From Rhodococcus sp. ARC_M6 (GTDB taxonomy: Bacteria > Actinomycetota > Actinomycetes > Mycobacteriales > Mycobacteriaceae), in the NCBI RefSeq assembly GCF_022810305.1, contig NZ_JALGQH010000025.1, forward strand, positions 24,711 through 88,710: a stretch of DNA of 64,000 bases, in the 5' to 3' direction. Shown in pieces: positions 37,038-45,436 of the stretch. The notes under the pieces are model-generated. The model was given only the letters and a program-made list of their open reading frames with translations, did not search any database and was not told where the DNA came from. The translations under genes and the position numbers were made by a program. Every line of letters starts with the position of its first letter. The first letter of the stretch is position 1.

Positions 37038-39251
37038 TCAGTTTTTTCCTAACAGCTCTGATCGCCGACCGCTCCACGTGACGACCAGCTCGTCGCGGGC
37101 GCGGCTCGCGGCGACGTAGAGCAGTGAGCGTTCCCGCAACAGTGCTTCCTCACGATCTTCGGGTGTAACCGCCTTCAACGATGCGGCGGACGGGATGTTG
37201 GCATCATCAACACTGGCGAGCACGACGCGGGAAAACTCCATACCCTTTGATCGGTGCATAGTCAGGACCTGAACGTATCCAGGAGTCGGGGGATTGTTGT
37301 CCAAGGCGCGTGCCTCCACACTCCGCTCTTCCAATGCGTCGACGAACCGTAGTCGGTCGTCGTGGCTGCGGGTCAGAACTGCGATGGTCTCAGGAACGAT
37401 TCCATCTTCGATCCATTCATAGACGTGCTGCGCCACTTGGTCGAGTTCGTCGCTCTGATCGGTGCATTCGACCATCTTCGGTATCGGTCCGCTGCGTGCC
37501 GAGCGGTATTCCGAAGTTGATTCGGCGCCAGTTTCGAGGTCTCTGTACTCGGCTCCGGCCAGGATTCCGACAGCAAAATTGAGGTTTTGTGCGGTGGTCC
37601 GGTAGTTGAGTGTGAGCCGTCGTGAGCGACCGACGATCTTGATACCGAGGCGTGAGAGGACTACGGGGCGCCCGTAGATTCTCTGATGCGAATCTTCGGC
37701 GATGAAAAGGTCGTTGGGACCTTCGTCGACCAATGCCCGCAGGAGTGCCCAATGTGTCGCGTGCAAATCCTGAGCCTCGTCGATAATGACGTGCTCAGCC
37801 AGGTGTGGATTGCCTGCCTCTCGAGACAAACGTAGTGATTCTGCAGCGAGTGCAAGGACTTCGGGAAAACTGATGGTTCCTGCAGTTCGATTGTGACGTC
37901 GGTATTCCTCGACTATCTGCCACACTGCAATTCGTTGAGGCCGGGTAAGGCGTACCCCGCGACCGGGACGGGCCACCTTGGAGTATTCCTCGAGCGTGGT
38001 CACACTATTGGCGAGAATGACTGCCACATACTCGTCTTCGAGGAACGACGGCGACGCCAGCGATTTATCGAGCCCGTTGTCCGCTGCCTTGACTGCCTCG
38101 CGCCACACTTTATCCGAGCGGTTTCGCCCATGAGTATCGACGCTTGCGCCCAGAACTGCTTTGCATGCGGCATCGAGGTTATCGGCTTGGTCGAGTACGG
38201 CTTTCGCGAGTGCGTCGACTCCCTTGACATACACACCGGAAGTGCCCGGATTCGTGGCGAGCTCGGCGCTAGGTTCAAGCGCCTTCAGATCGCTCTCGAG
38301 TCCCATTGCCAGGGTCTTGTTGAATGTTGTGAGAATAATTCGGGCAGAGGGGTTTTCGCGTGTGAGTTTGCGCGCACGGTGAATGGCGACAACGGTCTTT
38401 CCGGTGCCGGCGCCACCGGACAGGCGAAACGAACCGTTCTGGTAGGCGTCTGCGTACTTGCGCTGCTCGGGATGGAGAAACGTCCGCCATGCGCCGAAAT
38501 CGCCGCTCTCGATGACGCGACGCAATTCCTCGTCGTCCTCGATGTATGCGAACTGGAGTTGCGACGCAGGATGCTTTAGAGCCTCGAGGATCTGCTCATC
38601 CTCGTCCAGGTTCGCGTCAGGTTGAGCAGTTTCGTCAAGACCGTGTTTCGTACGGATATCGTCGATGCTGATTCCGGTGATGAGATCGGTGATGGCACTG
38701 CCTTGCCACACCACAGCGTGTTGAGCAATCTCGAAAACGGCATCCTGGCTGGGAGCGTCGAACGCACGCTCAGATATTTCTGCATCGAGGCCCAAACGCG
38801 ACGTGAGGTCATCGAGCGAGAACCCCAGCCCTGCTAGATAACTCGAGGGCCTCGACTCTCCACGGGTAGCCCGAACCGGAGTCAACTTCTGTCGGTCATC
38901 AGATTCAATTGGTTCGCCGATGATGCCTTCAAGGACGCCGTTGACGGGATTGACTCTCAGGACCGACCGCTCAGCAAGGCTATTGGCCTCGTCATGCGGC
39001 CAGGTGCCCATGTAGATGTAGGTGGTCTCGCCGAGTTTGTCGTCGATCTTGAACAAGATCGCGCGGTAGTGAAGGTCGACGCGCGCTGTGCGGATCCGAG
39101 GGTCTTTGGATGCTTGGATTGGTTCGATATGCAGCCCGGATGCTGTGTCATCGGAGTTGAGCTTCTCGATGAAGTCCATGACTTTGGATTTGACGGACCG
39201 ATCGAGCTTTCGCATTGCTTTGTTGTTCGATGCGATAACCAGATGTGCCAC
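37038..39251 (-). CDS. RelE-like/UvrD helicase, copy A
   Basis: GTG start with GGGAG eight bases upstream; the longer open frame lies in remnant sequence. Residues 1-~100 have a RelE/ParE-like pattern (KLDRSVKSKVMDFIEKL, RTARVDLHYRAILFKI, TYIYMGTWPHDEA). A UvrD-type SF1 helicase follows: Walker A GGAGTGKTVVAIHRA (~280), IIDEAQDLHATHW (~490), LTMHRSKGMEFSRV and LLYVAASRARDELVV. The 737-residue protein is a close paralogue of the gene at 43193. Its stop lies one base from the convergent exonuclease-TerD gene. It probably arose by duplication of the DISARM-like locus, as the upstream remnant shows. Confidence 0.8.
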   Translation of the reverse strand: MAHLVIASNNKAMRKLDRSVKSKVMDFIEKLNSDDTASGLHIEPIQASKDPRIRTARVDLHYRAILFKIDDKLGETTYIYMGTWPHDEANSLAERSVLRVNPVNGVLEGIIGEPIESDDRQKLTPVRATRGESRPSSYLAGLGFSLDDLTSRLGLDAEISERAFDAPSQDAVFEIAQHAVVWQGSAITDLITGISIDDIRTKHGLDETAQPDANLDEDEQILEALKHPASQLQFAYIEDDEELRRVIESGDFGAWRTFLHPEQRKYADAYQNGSFRLSGGAGTGKTVVAIHRARKLTRENPSARIILTTFNKTLAMGLESDLKALEPSAELATNPGTSGVYVKGVDALAKAVLDQADNLDAACKAVLGASVDTHGRNRSDKVWREAVKAADNGLDKSLASPSFLEDEYVAVILANSVTTLEEYSKVARPGRGVRLTRPQRIAVWQIVEEYRRHNRTAGTISFPEVLALAAESLRLSREAGNPHLAEHVIIDEAQDLHATHWALLRALVDEGPNDLFIAEDSHQRIYGRPVVLSRLGIKIVGRSRRLTLNYRTTAQNLNFAVGILAGAEYRDLETGAESTSEYRSARSGPIPKMVECTDQSDELDQVAQHVYEWIEDGIVPETIAVLTRSHDDRLRFVDALEERSVEARALDNNPPTPGYVQVLTMHRSKGMEFSRVVLASVDDANIPSAASLKAVTPEDREEALLRERSLLYVAASRARDELVVTWSGRRSELLGKN

Positions 39252-39267
39252 GTCAGATCTCCCAGGT

Positions 39268-39345
39268 CGTCTCCGATGCGATCCATGATCGGATAGCACT
39301 TCGGGTGAGCAGATCGTTCACCCCGCTCCGGTCATCGTATTGGCT
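39268..39345 (-). pseudogene. Remnant of the giant helicase C-terminus
   Basis: Bases 39301-39345 align without gaps to 45483-45527, the 3' end of the giant helicase gene, with 37 of 45 identical and a 16-base exact run. Similarity continues weakly near 39268-39280 (against 45452-45464). In the matching minus-strand frame the giant's Trp codon TGG is TGA, so the fragment is dead. It sits at the same distance upstream of UvrD copy A as the intact gene does upstream of copy B. Confidence 0.65.
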
Positions 39346-39614
39346 CCGCGTGCGCTGGCGGATAGCGGACGAGAAATCGGGGGCCGGTGATAGTTCGAGA
39401 GGACAACAGTGCACGTTCGGCGTGCGGAGTTTCTTGAACCCATGCCTCGGGCGGCTCGAATCCTTCGTCTTCGAATTACATGTGCCAATCCGGGCACGTC
39501 TCACCGACAGTTGGGCTGCAGTTCGCCGGCGTGGTGACCGGGATTGAGTTCGTTACCTCCGATAGCGTGAACGTCATAACTTGTGCACGAATATGTGGGG
39601 GAGAGGACGCCTGG

Positions 39615-40550
39615 GTGACTGATATTTTGAGCATCGCGCACGGCGCTGAGGATTTCGATACGCGACTTCGCCGCGAAGCCATGCAGTTTCTCACAGTGAG
39701 GACCAACGACGGTCTCGATTCCATTAGCAAGCAAGAGTTGCTTGATTTCACCATCGACGGTGAAATGTTCAGATTGATGGATCCCCAGCGAGGTATCCGC
39801 AAACCACGTCAGCTTTCGTCAGCTCTTTCGATCAGTACCGTTTATCGTCGCGAAGGTGCCGATCGACCCTATGAGGATGCAGTCGGAGCAGATGGATTTC
39901 TCCGCTACAAGTGGAGCGGTGTGGACCCGGATCACCAGGACAACCGCGGGCTGCGTGCGGCGATGGAGCAGAAGGTGCCGCTGATCTGGTTCTTCGGTGT
40001 GGGTCCAGGGCAGTTTCAGCCGGTCTTTCCTGTGTACCTCGTTGACGAGGAGGCGGGCCTCCATCAGTTTGTTGTCGCCACCGAATTTGCCCGCGAGCTT
40101 CATATGGCGGATTCTCCGATCGAATCACATCTTCGGCGCTACTTGATCGCCGAAACGAAGAGGCGGTTGCACCAGCCGGTATTTCGGGCGACAGTGATGC
40201 GGGCCTACGAAACGCGATGTGCTGTTTGCGCTTTGGGGCACAGTTCATTGCTTGATGCGGCACACATCGTGCCGGATTCGGATGAAGCCGGTGTCGCTTC
40301 GGTTCGAAATGGGTTGGCAATGTGCAAGATTCACCACGCTGCCTTCGACGTGCACATTCTGGGTATCAGTCCCGATCTTGTAGTTGAGATCAGACAGGAC
40401 CTTCTCGAAGAGATCGACGGTCCGATGCTCGAATACGGATTGAAGGAGCGGCACGGTCAAAAGCTGATGGTAATTCCAGCACTACGAGCCGAGCGGCCTG
40501 ATCCGGAGCTGCTCGCATTGAGCTACAAGAAGTTTCAGTCGGCAGGCTAA
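39615..40550 (+). CDS. HNH endonuclease
   Basis: Start placed at the GTG with a GGAGAGGA site 7-8 bases upstream; a frame opening at 39480 lacks one. The 311-residue protein has a C-terminal HNH core: a Cys pair in RCAVC, DAAHIVPDSDE, RNGLAMCKIHHAAFD. The N-terminal ~220 residues have a domain with YKWSGVDPDHQDNRGLR and IWFFGVGPGQFQPVFPVYL that is typical of HNH restriction enzymes and may read modified DNA. It lies between the two RelE-UvrD copies. Confidence 0.8.
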   Translation: MTDILSIAHGAEDFDTRLRREAMQFLTVRTNDGLDSISKQELLDFTIDGEMFRLMDPQRGIRKPRQLSSALSISTVYRREGADRPYEDAVGADGFLRYKWSGVDPDHQDNRGLRAAMEQKVPLIWFFGVGPGQFQPVFPVYLVDEEAGLHQFVVATEFARELHMADSPIESHLRRYLIAETKRRLHQPVFRATVMRAYETRCAVCALGHSSLLDAAHIVPDSDEAGVASVRNGLAMCKIHHAAFDVHILGISPDLVVEIRQDLLEEIDGPMLEYGLKERHGQKLMVIPALRAERPDPELLALSYKKFQSAG

Positions 40551-40635
40551 GTTTGGTTCTCGTGTAACAGTAGGACCTGGCGAGACGATTTGTAGATTGG
40601 CAAACCGGTTTAGAGTTCCCGGAAGGATCAGTTCC

Positions 40636-41568
40636 ATGGAAGCACGCGCATCAAAGACGTTCATTGTGCTCTGGGATGGGAGCGATGAGGGGTACGACCC
40701 GGACAAGTTTGCCGAAGACGTTCGGCTCACAGCCCTGGGATATTCGGTAACGACGGACTGGAGTTTCGGGCGTGGGTATGGTGATCCGGAGCCTGGTGAT
40801 CGGATCTTCCTTCATAGGACCGGCAACGAAAACGGGATTATCGCCAGCGGCCAGATTCTTTCCAGCGGTGTGGAATTCCACCCGCATTGGTCAGAACCCG
40901 AAAAAATGGCGCCTTACGTCACCGCCGAATGGGAAGTTTTGATCGATCAGTCTGATCGACTTCCGTACGCCCAAATGAAAAGCACTCTTACTGATTTCAA
41001 GTTCCCGGTTCAGAGTTCGGGACGGGAAGTCTATAGCCCATCGGACCAGATGCTTGAATCGATGTGGGAGGACCATGTCGGGAAGTTGGCCCTGCGCGAC
41101 GGGAATCCTTGGCTGGGTGGAAGTTTCACTCGTGCGGGCGGGCGAAAGTCCGGTCCATGTGCACTCGAAAGGCATCGGGTTGCGTCGTACGACGTAGCAG
41201 GCTTTACATCGACGACGGCAGTCAAGACAGAGTCGGAACTGGTCAGCAGGTTTGCGGATTACCTAACTGCCCTGAACTACAAAGTGCAGGGGTACCGAAT
41301 TCTGCCAGAGGGGACTACGCGTCCGCTCTTCGTAGATATTCACGACGTCTCGAACAATCACTTGTATGAGGCGAAAGCGTCAGCGTCGCGCGAGGCGGTG
41401 CGAATGGCCTTGGGGCAGTTGCTTGATTATCGGAGAGGCTTTGATCTTCGTCCGGAGTTGTCAGTTCTGCTTCCCGAACGACCTGTCGATGATCTGTTGA
41501 AACTGCTGGCGGAGAACGGTGTTGGATGCACCTACGAGACATCGAGTGGGGTATTCGAGACTGCCTAG
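40636..41568 (+). CDS. EVE-like and PD-(D/E)XK-like restriction protein
   Basis: ATG with GGAAGGA upstream. The 310-residue product has an N-terminal PUA/EVE-like part (GDRIFLHRTGNENGIIASGQ) of the kind that reads modified bases. Its C-terminal domain has the nuclease pattern LFVDIHDVSNN ... LYEAKASASREAVRMALGQL, giving D ... E-x-K. Such reader-nuclease fusions are predicted modification-dependent restriction enzymes. It follows the HNH gene by 85 bp, so the two may act together. Confidence 0.65.
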   Translation: MEARASKTFIVLWDGSDEGYDPDKFAEDVRLTALGYSVTTDWSFGRGYGDPEPGDRIFLHRTGNENGIIASGQILSSGVEFHPHWSEPEKMAPYVTAEWEVLIDQSDRLPYAQMKSTLTDFKFPVQSSGREVYSPSDQMLESMWEDHVGKLALRDGNPWLGGSFTRAGGRKSGPCALERHRVASYDVAGFTSTTAVKTESELVSRFADYLTALNYKVQGYRILPEGTTRPLFVDIHDVSNNHLYEAKASASREAVRMALGQLLDYRRGFDLRPELSVLLPERPVDDLLKLLAENGVGCTYETSSGVFETA

Positions 41569-41654
41569 CCCAAGGCGAAGAGATGAATGTTCGTGTCGTT
41601 CGCAGAGCGGTTGCGAGAGGTTGCAAGTCGACTGGATTGAGGCAAGAGTCTCGG

Positions 41655-42119
41655 CTACACGTCGTCGAGTTCCACATTGATTTGCGGTTCGGGCTGTAGT
41701 GCGATCCCAGAATAGCCCGACATTCGGCTACTGAGGATCTGAAGTTCTGCGCGAAGATACGGGTACAGCTCGCGGATTGCCCGAGTGGAAAACTCGAGTC
41801 GCTCGTCATCTGTCGCGCCCGAGAGCACAGAGTCGTCGACCTCGACGGTATCTGAATTGGGGGCGCCGATCTGCTCATCGGTTCCGTAGAAGCCAGTGAT
41901 AGCTACTGCCACTACGCAGCTCTGCCGAAGATATCCGGCCTCGATGGTTGCTTTGACGGTTCCATTGATCCACCCGGTAAGAGCAAGCCCGCTCTCGTTG
42001 ATAAGGCCGAACCAGGATGGTCGCCATTCAGGATCAGCCGGGTTGAGATGCTCGAAAAGTAGTTTGCTCGGATCAACATGCCGCAGGGTGAGGTCAGTCA
42101 AATGCGGGGAGTCAGACAC
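41655..42119 (-). CDS. SecB-like chaperone of a toxin-antitoxin system
   Basis: GTG start overlapping the antitoxin stop by 8 bp; the open frame upstream of it lies within the antitoxin. The 154-residue product ends in the SecB-like helix pattern IRELYPYLRAELQILSSRM followed by a hydrophobic ALQPEP strand, like the SecB-type chaperone of mycobacterial toxin-antitoxin-chaperone operons. The toxin-antitoxin-chaperone order here is the same as in those operons. It probably protects the antitoxin; the assignment rests on pattern and context. Confidence 0.55.
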   Translation of the reverse strand: MSDSPHLTDLTLRHVDPSKLLFEHLNPADPEWRPSWFGLINESGLALTGWINGTVKATIEAGYLRQSCVVAVAITGFYGTDEQIGAPNSDTVEVDDSVLSGATDDERLEFSTRAIRELYPYLRAELQILSSRMSGYSGIALQPEPQINVELDDV

Positions 42120-42540
42120 GATGGCCGACTGTCCATGCCGAAACAAGCTGCTTCTCACGATCTTGGCCCGGCCCACTGCGCAGCCAAGGTGCAGTGGTTT
42201 CCACTGCGTGAAACTGGGTGAATGCGGCCTGCTTAGCAGGGTCACGTTCGATCACGTTGGCGGCCTCGTGGACCACTGTTTTGGTGTGGTCTGACAATGA
42301 CTTTGCGCTGAGATCAAGCATGGCGCCGACGGCCAACGCGTAGCGTCGGATGGTGGCCAGCGTCGGATTGGTGCTGCCCTTCTCGAACCGGTAAACCATG
42401 GCTTCGTCGACTTCCATCGATTCTGCGACGTCGGCGACCGTCAGGCCGGAGGCAACGCGAACTGCCTTCAGCTCGCGCACCAGTCTTGTCTGTTGCCGCG
42501 CAAGGTCGACACCTAGGCGCTCGCGTTTCTGCGGGTCCAT
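42112..42540 (-). CDS. XRE-family antitoxin-like regulator
   Basis: Start at the ATG (M-D-P-Q-K) with a GGGAG site about ten bases upstream; the longer open frame contains the promoter region. The 142-residue protein has an HTH at ~residues 33-80 (TVADVAESMEVDEAMVYRFE, TNPTLATIRRYALAVG) and an extended C-terminal tail rich in charged and aromatic residues. That tail could be the chaperone-dependence region, by analogy with HigA-type antitoxins of SecB-linked systems. It overlaps the chaperone gene. Confidence 0.7.
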   Translation of the reverse strand: MDPQKRERLGVDLARQQTRLVRELKAVRVASGLTVADVAESMEVDEAMVYRFEKGSTNPTLATIRRYALAVGAMLDLSAKSLSDHTKTVVHEAANVIERDPAKQAAFTQFHAVETTAPWLRSGPGQDREKQLVSAWTVGHRV

Positions 42541-42581
42541 AGCGTGAATCTCCCTTCGTGTGGCCTGAACAATCGAGTGTA

Positions 42582-42595
42582 TGACATATAAGTCA
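42582..42595. promoter_or_regulatory. Possible XRE operator
   Basis: TGACATATAAGTCA has TGAC/GTCA half-sites six bases apart with an AT-rich centre, in the 67-bp gap between the candidate toxin and the XRE gene. The spacing fits an XRE autoregulation site overlapping a promoter; there is no experimental support. Confidence 0.35.
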
Positions 42596-42607
42596 GACTC
42601 CACTGTC

Positions 42608-43150
42608 TCACAGCGGGCACCGCCACGCATAGGTCGGGCTGTTTTGCCTACACCATCGTTTGCCTGCCTCGATTGCGTCACGCATATGGCGGGTCTGATC
42701 GGTGGAGTTGTACTCGGCGCCGATCCCCTTCGAACGAACGGAGCAGCCAAGGAGTACGTCATCTTCGGTGTCCGCGTCGATCCGCGGCTCGATGAAGTAG
42801 TAGCGCCAATGCGCATCCTTACCGTCAATGGGCGTCGTGCCATCGACGTCGATCTCACCCAACCATGGCAGAGCGCCTGAGGGTTGGGGTAAACCCCGAT
42901 AGATGTCTCGGCCCACGGGACAGCGATAGCTGCCCTGTGAATCCCCTTCGGGATGTTCCCTGTTGTCGCAGAGGTCGAGTCCGTAGTCCACGGCGTCGAG
43001 GCGAAGCGCTTCGAGCTGGAACCATGCAGTCTCGTCGGCCTCCTTGAATCTGCCCATTTCGGCTTCACAGCGTCCGGTCTGATGCCAAGTTGCCCCGGGT
43101 GCGTTTAGCCGTGACGTCAGCTCGTCGAGAGGACTGTCCGTACTTGGCAT
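42608..43150 (-). CDS. Candidate RelE/HigB-like toxin
   Basis: ATG preceded by GAAGGG six bases upstream. The 180-residue protein has a C-terminal half that fits a RelE/HigB pattern: AHWRYYFIEPRID, then a strand LLGCSVRSKG, then a helix RHMRDAIEAGKRWC. The N-terminal ~80 residues are not recognised and contain several Cys. The position upstream of an XRE antitoxin and a SecB-like chaperone supports a toxin role, with the same gene order as HigB-HigA-chaperone operons. The RelE assignment is tentative. Confidence 0.45.
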   Translation of the reverse strand: MPSTDSPLDELTSRLNAPGATWHQTGRCEAEMGRFKEADETAWFQLEALRLDAVDYGLDLCDNREHPEGDSQGSYRCPVGRDIYRGLPQPSGALPWLGEIDVDGTTPIDGKDAHWRYYFIEPRIDADTEDDVLLGCSVRSKGIGAEYNSTDQTRHMRDAIEAGKRWCRQNSPTYAWRCPL

Positions 43151-43192
43151 CGTGACCCTTCCACGTGTTCGGATTGCGACAGTACAGATGGA

Positions 43193-45436
43193 CTACGACA
43201 CGGAAGTGCTGCCGAGAAGTTCCGAACGTTTGCCGCTCCACGTCACGACGAGTTCATCTCGAGCTCGACTGGCGGCGACGTAGAGAAGGGACCGCTCACG
43301 CAGGAGTGCCTCGGCTTGTTCTTCCTCTGGGACAGTCCGGAGAGTAGCGGCCGATGGAACGTGGGTGTCGTCGATGCCAGCCAGGAGAACACGCGAGAAT
43401 TCCATGCCCTTGGACCGGTGCATGGTCAGAACCTGCACATGTCCAGCAGTGGCTGGGTTGTCTTCGAGAGCTCGGGCATCAACGCCACGCTCGCCGAGTG
43501 CGCGAACAAACTGGGTCCTGTCAGTTTTGCCTCGGGTGAGGATCGCGATCGTGGATGGATCGACATCGTCGTCGAGCCAGGTTCGCACTTTCTCGGCAAC
43601 CTTGTCGAGTTCATCAGGTGCAGAATCGCATTCGAGTAGTTCAGGGTTGGGGCCGAGACGTGCGGATCTGTAGTCATCGGTGGATTCGTTGCCCTGTTCC
43701 AAGTCCTTGTAGTCGGCTCCGGACAGGATGCTCACGGCGAAGTGCAGGTTCTGTGCAGTGGTCCGGTAATTCAAGGTCAGCCTGCGTGATCGGCCGATGA
43801 TCTTGATTCCGAAGCGAGACAACACTACTGGTTGCCCATAGATCCTCTGATGTGAGTCTTCGGCGATGAACAGGTCGTTGGGACCTTCTTCGGCAAGCGC
43901 GCGCAACAGTGCCCAGTGAGTTGCATGGAGGTCCTGGGCTTCGTCCACGATGACATGGTCCGCCAGATATCCCTTACCTTGTTCGCCTCGCGATCGGAGA
44001 TGCTCGGCGGCTAGCGCCAGGATTTCTGGGAAGCTGAGGCTGCCATCCATCCGGCTGTAACGGCGGTATGCCTCTACCAACTTCCACACTGCAATTCGCT
44101 GCGGCCTGCTCAGGCGTACACCGCGTCCTGGTCGAGCAACTTTTGCGTACTGCTCGAGCGTTGTCACGCGGTTGGCGAGAACCACTGCCACATACTCATT
44201 TTCGAGGAATGCCGGCGTTGCGAGCTTCGGATCGAGTCCACTCGCGACCGACTGCACCACCTCGCGCCATGCCTTGTCGGAGTTGGTTCGGTTGTTGGTG
44301 ACCTCGACGCTGCGGGAACCGAGGACAGACTCGCAGGCATCCGAGACAGCACCTGACTGGCTCAGTACGGCATTGCCCAGCTTGTCGATGCCCGCGACAT
44401 GCACGCCGGGGTCACCCGGCTTTTTGGCGATCACTACATCGGGATCGAGCGCGCGCAGGTCTGCTTCGAGTCCCATCGCAAGAGTCTTGTTGTAGGTGGT
44501 CAGGATGATTCGTGCGTCCGGATTGCGCTTGGATAGGTGACGAGCGCGATGGATCGCGACCACGGTCTTGCCGGTACCCGCTCCGCCAGAGAGCCTGAAC
44601 GCGCCGTTGTGGTCCTTTTCTGCGTACGTGCGCTGTTCCGGATGCAGGAAGGTTCGCCATGCGGCGAAGTCGCCGCCTTCGATGACGCGTCGCAATTCCT
44701 CATTGTCGTCGATGAAGGTGAACTGCATCTTCGACGCAGGATGTTCGAGCGCCACCAGAATCTGCTCGTCTTCGTCGAGAGTGTCATCGATAGGAGTATC
44801 TGTGAATCCGTGCTTTTCCCTGATGGTTTCGATGCTGGTGCCCACAGCAAGCTCGAGAAGGGCACTGCCTTGCCAACCGATCACGTCGGCAGCGATGGCT
44901 GTAATGGCATGGTCGTCTGCGGCGGTGAGTGCAAGGGTGGCGAGTTCGGGATCGAGGCCGAGCTTCTCGGTCAAATCGTCGAACGTGAAGCCGAGACCAA
45001 GGAGGAACGGATTCACCTCCTCGGCGACGAGCTTCCCGATATGACCGCTGGGATCATGGACGACGGACCGCTTCTTGCGGTCGGCATTGCCGTCGAGTTC
45101 ACCGATGATGCCTTCGAGGGCGCCATTGATCGGGTTGACACGCAGCGTCGACCGTTCGGCGAGGGAGTTGGCTTCGTCGTGTGGCCACGTACCCATGTAG
45201 ATGTAGGTGGTGTCGCCGACCTTGCTGTCGACGCGAAACATGATGGCGCGGAATTGCAGATCGACGCGGCCGGTCCGAACACGGGAGTCGACGGCGCCTT
45301 TGATCGGTTCGATGTGGAGGCCAGGGGTGGTGTCGTCGGCGCGCACCTTCTCGAAGAAGTCGTACACCTTGTGCTTGATCGACCCGTCGAGCTTGGGCAT
45401 CGCCTTGGTGTTGGTTGCCAATACCAGATTTGCCAC
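43193..45436 (-). CDS. RelE-like/UvrD helicase, copy B
   Basis: GTG start directly after the giant helicase TAA (TAAGTG), so the two are translationally coupled. The 747-residue protein has an N-terminal RelE/ParE-like domain (KLDGSIKHKVYDFFEKVRAD, RTGRVDLQFRAIMFRV, TYIYMGTWPHDEANS). An SF1 helicase follows, with GGAGTGKTVVAIHRARHL (~284), VIVDEAQDLHATHW (~497), LTMHRSKGMEFSRVLL and LLYVAASRARDELVV. It is the last gene of the DISARM-like operon. A RelE-like module fused to a DNA helicase suggests an RNA- or DNA-binding adaptor rather than a free toxin. Confidence 0.82.
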   Translation of the reverse strand: MANLVLATNTKAMPKLDGSIKHKVYDFFEKVRADDTTPGLHIEPIKGAVDSRVRTGRVDLQFRAIMFRVDSKVGDTTYIYMGTWPHDEANSLAERSTLRVNPINGALEGIIGELDGNADRKKRSVVHDPSGHIGKLVAEEVNPFLLGLGFTFDDLTEKLGLDPELATLALTAADDHAITAIAADVIGWQGSALLELAVGTSIETIREKHGFTDTPIDDTLDEDEQILVALEHPASKMQFTFIDDNEELRRVIEGGDFAAWRTFLHPEQRTYAEKDHNGAFRLSGGAGTGKTVVAIHRARHLSKRNPDARIILTTYNKTLAMGLEADLRALDPDVVIAKKPGDPGVHVAGIDKLGNAVLSQSGAVSDACESVLGSRSVEVTNNRTNSDKAWREVVQSVASGLDPKLATPAFLENEYVAVVLANRVTTLEQYAKVARPGRGVRLSRPQRIAVWKLVEAYRRYSRMDGSLSFPEILALAAEHLRSRGEQGKGYLADHVIVDEAQDLHATHWALLRALAEEGPNDLFIAEDSHQRIYGQPVVLSRFGIKIIGRSRRLTLNYRTTAQNLHFAVSILSGADYKDLEQGNESTDDYRSARLGPNPELLECDSAPDELDKVAEKVRTWLDDDVDPSTIAILTRGKTDRTQFVRALGERGVDARALEDNPATAGHVQVLTMHRSKGMEFSRVLLAGIDDTHVPSAATLRTVPEEEQAEALLRERSLLYVAASRARDELVVTWSGKRSELLGSTSVS

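Noticed and set aside
39480..39614. N-terminal extension of the HNH gene
   Set aside because: The ATG at 39480 has no ribosome site, whereas the GTG at 39615 has a GGAGAGGA site at good spacing.
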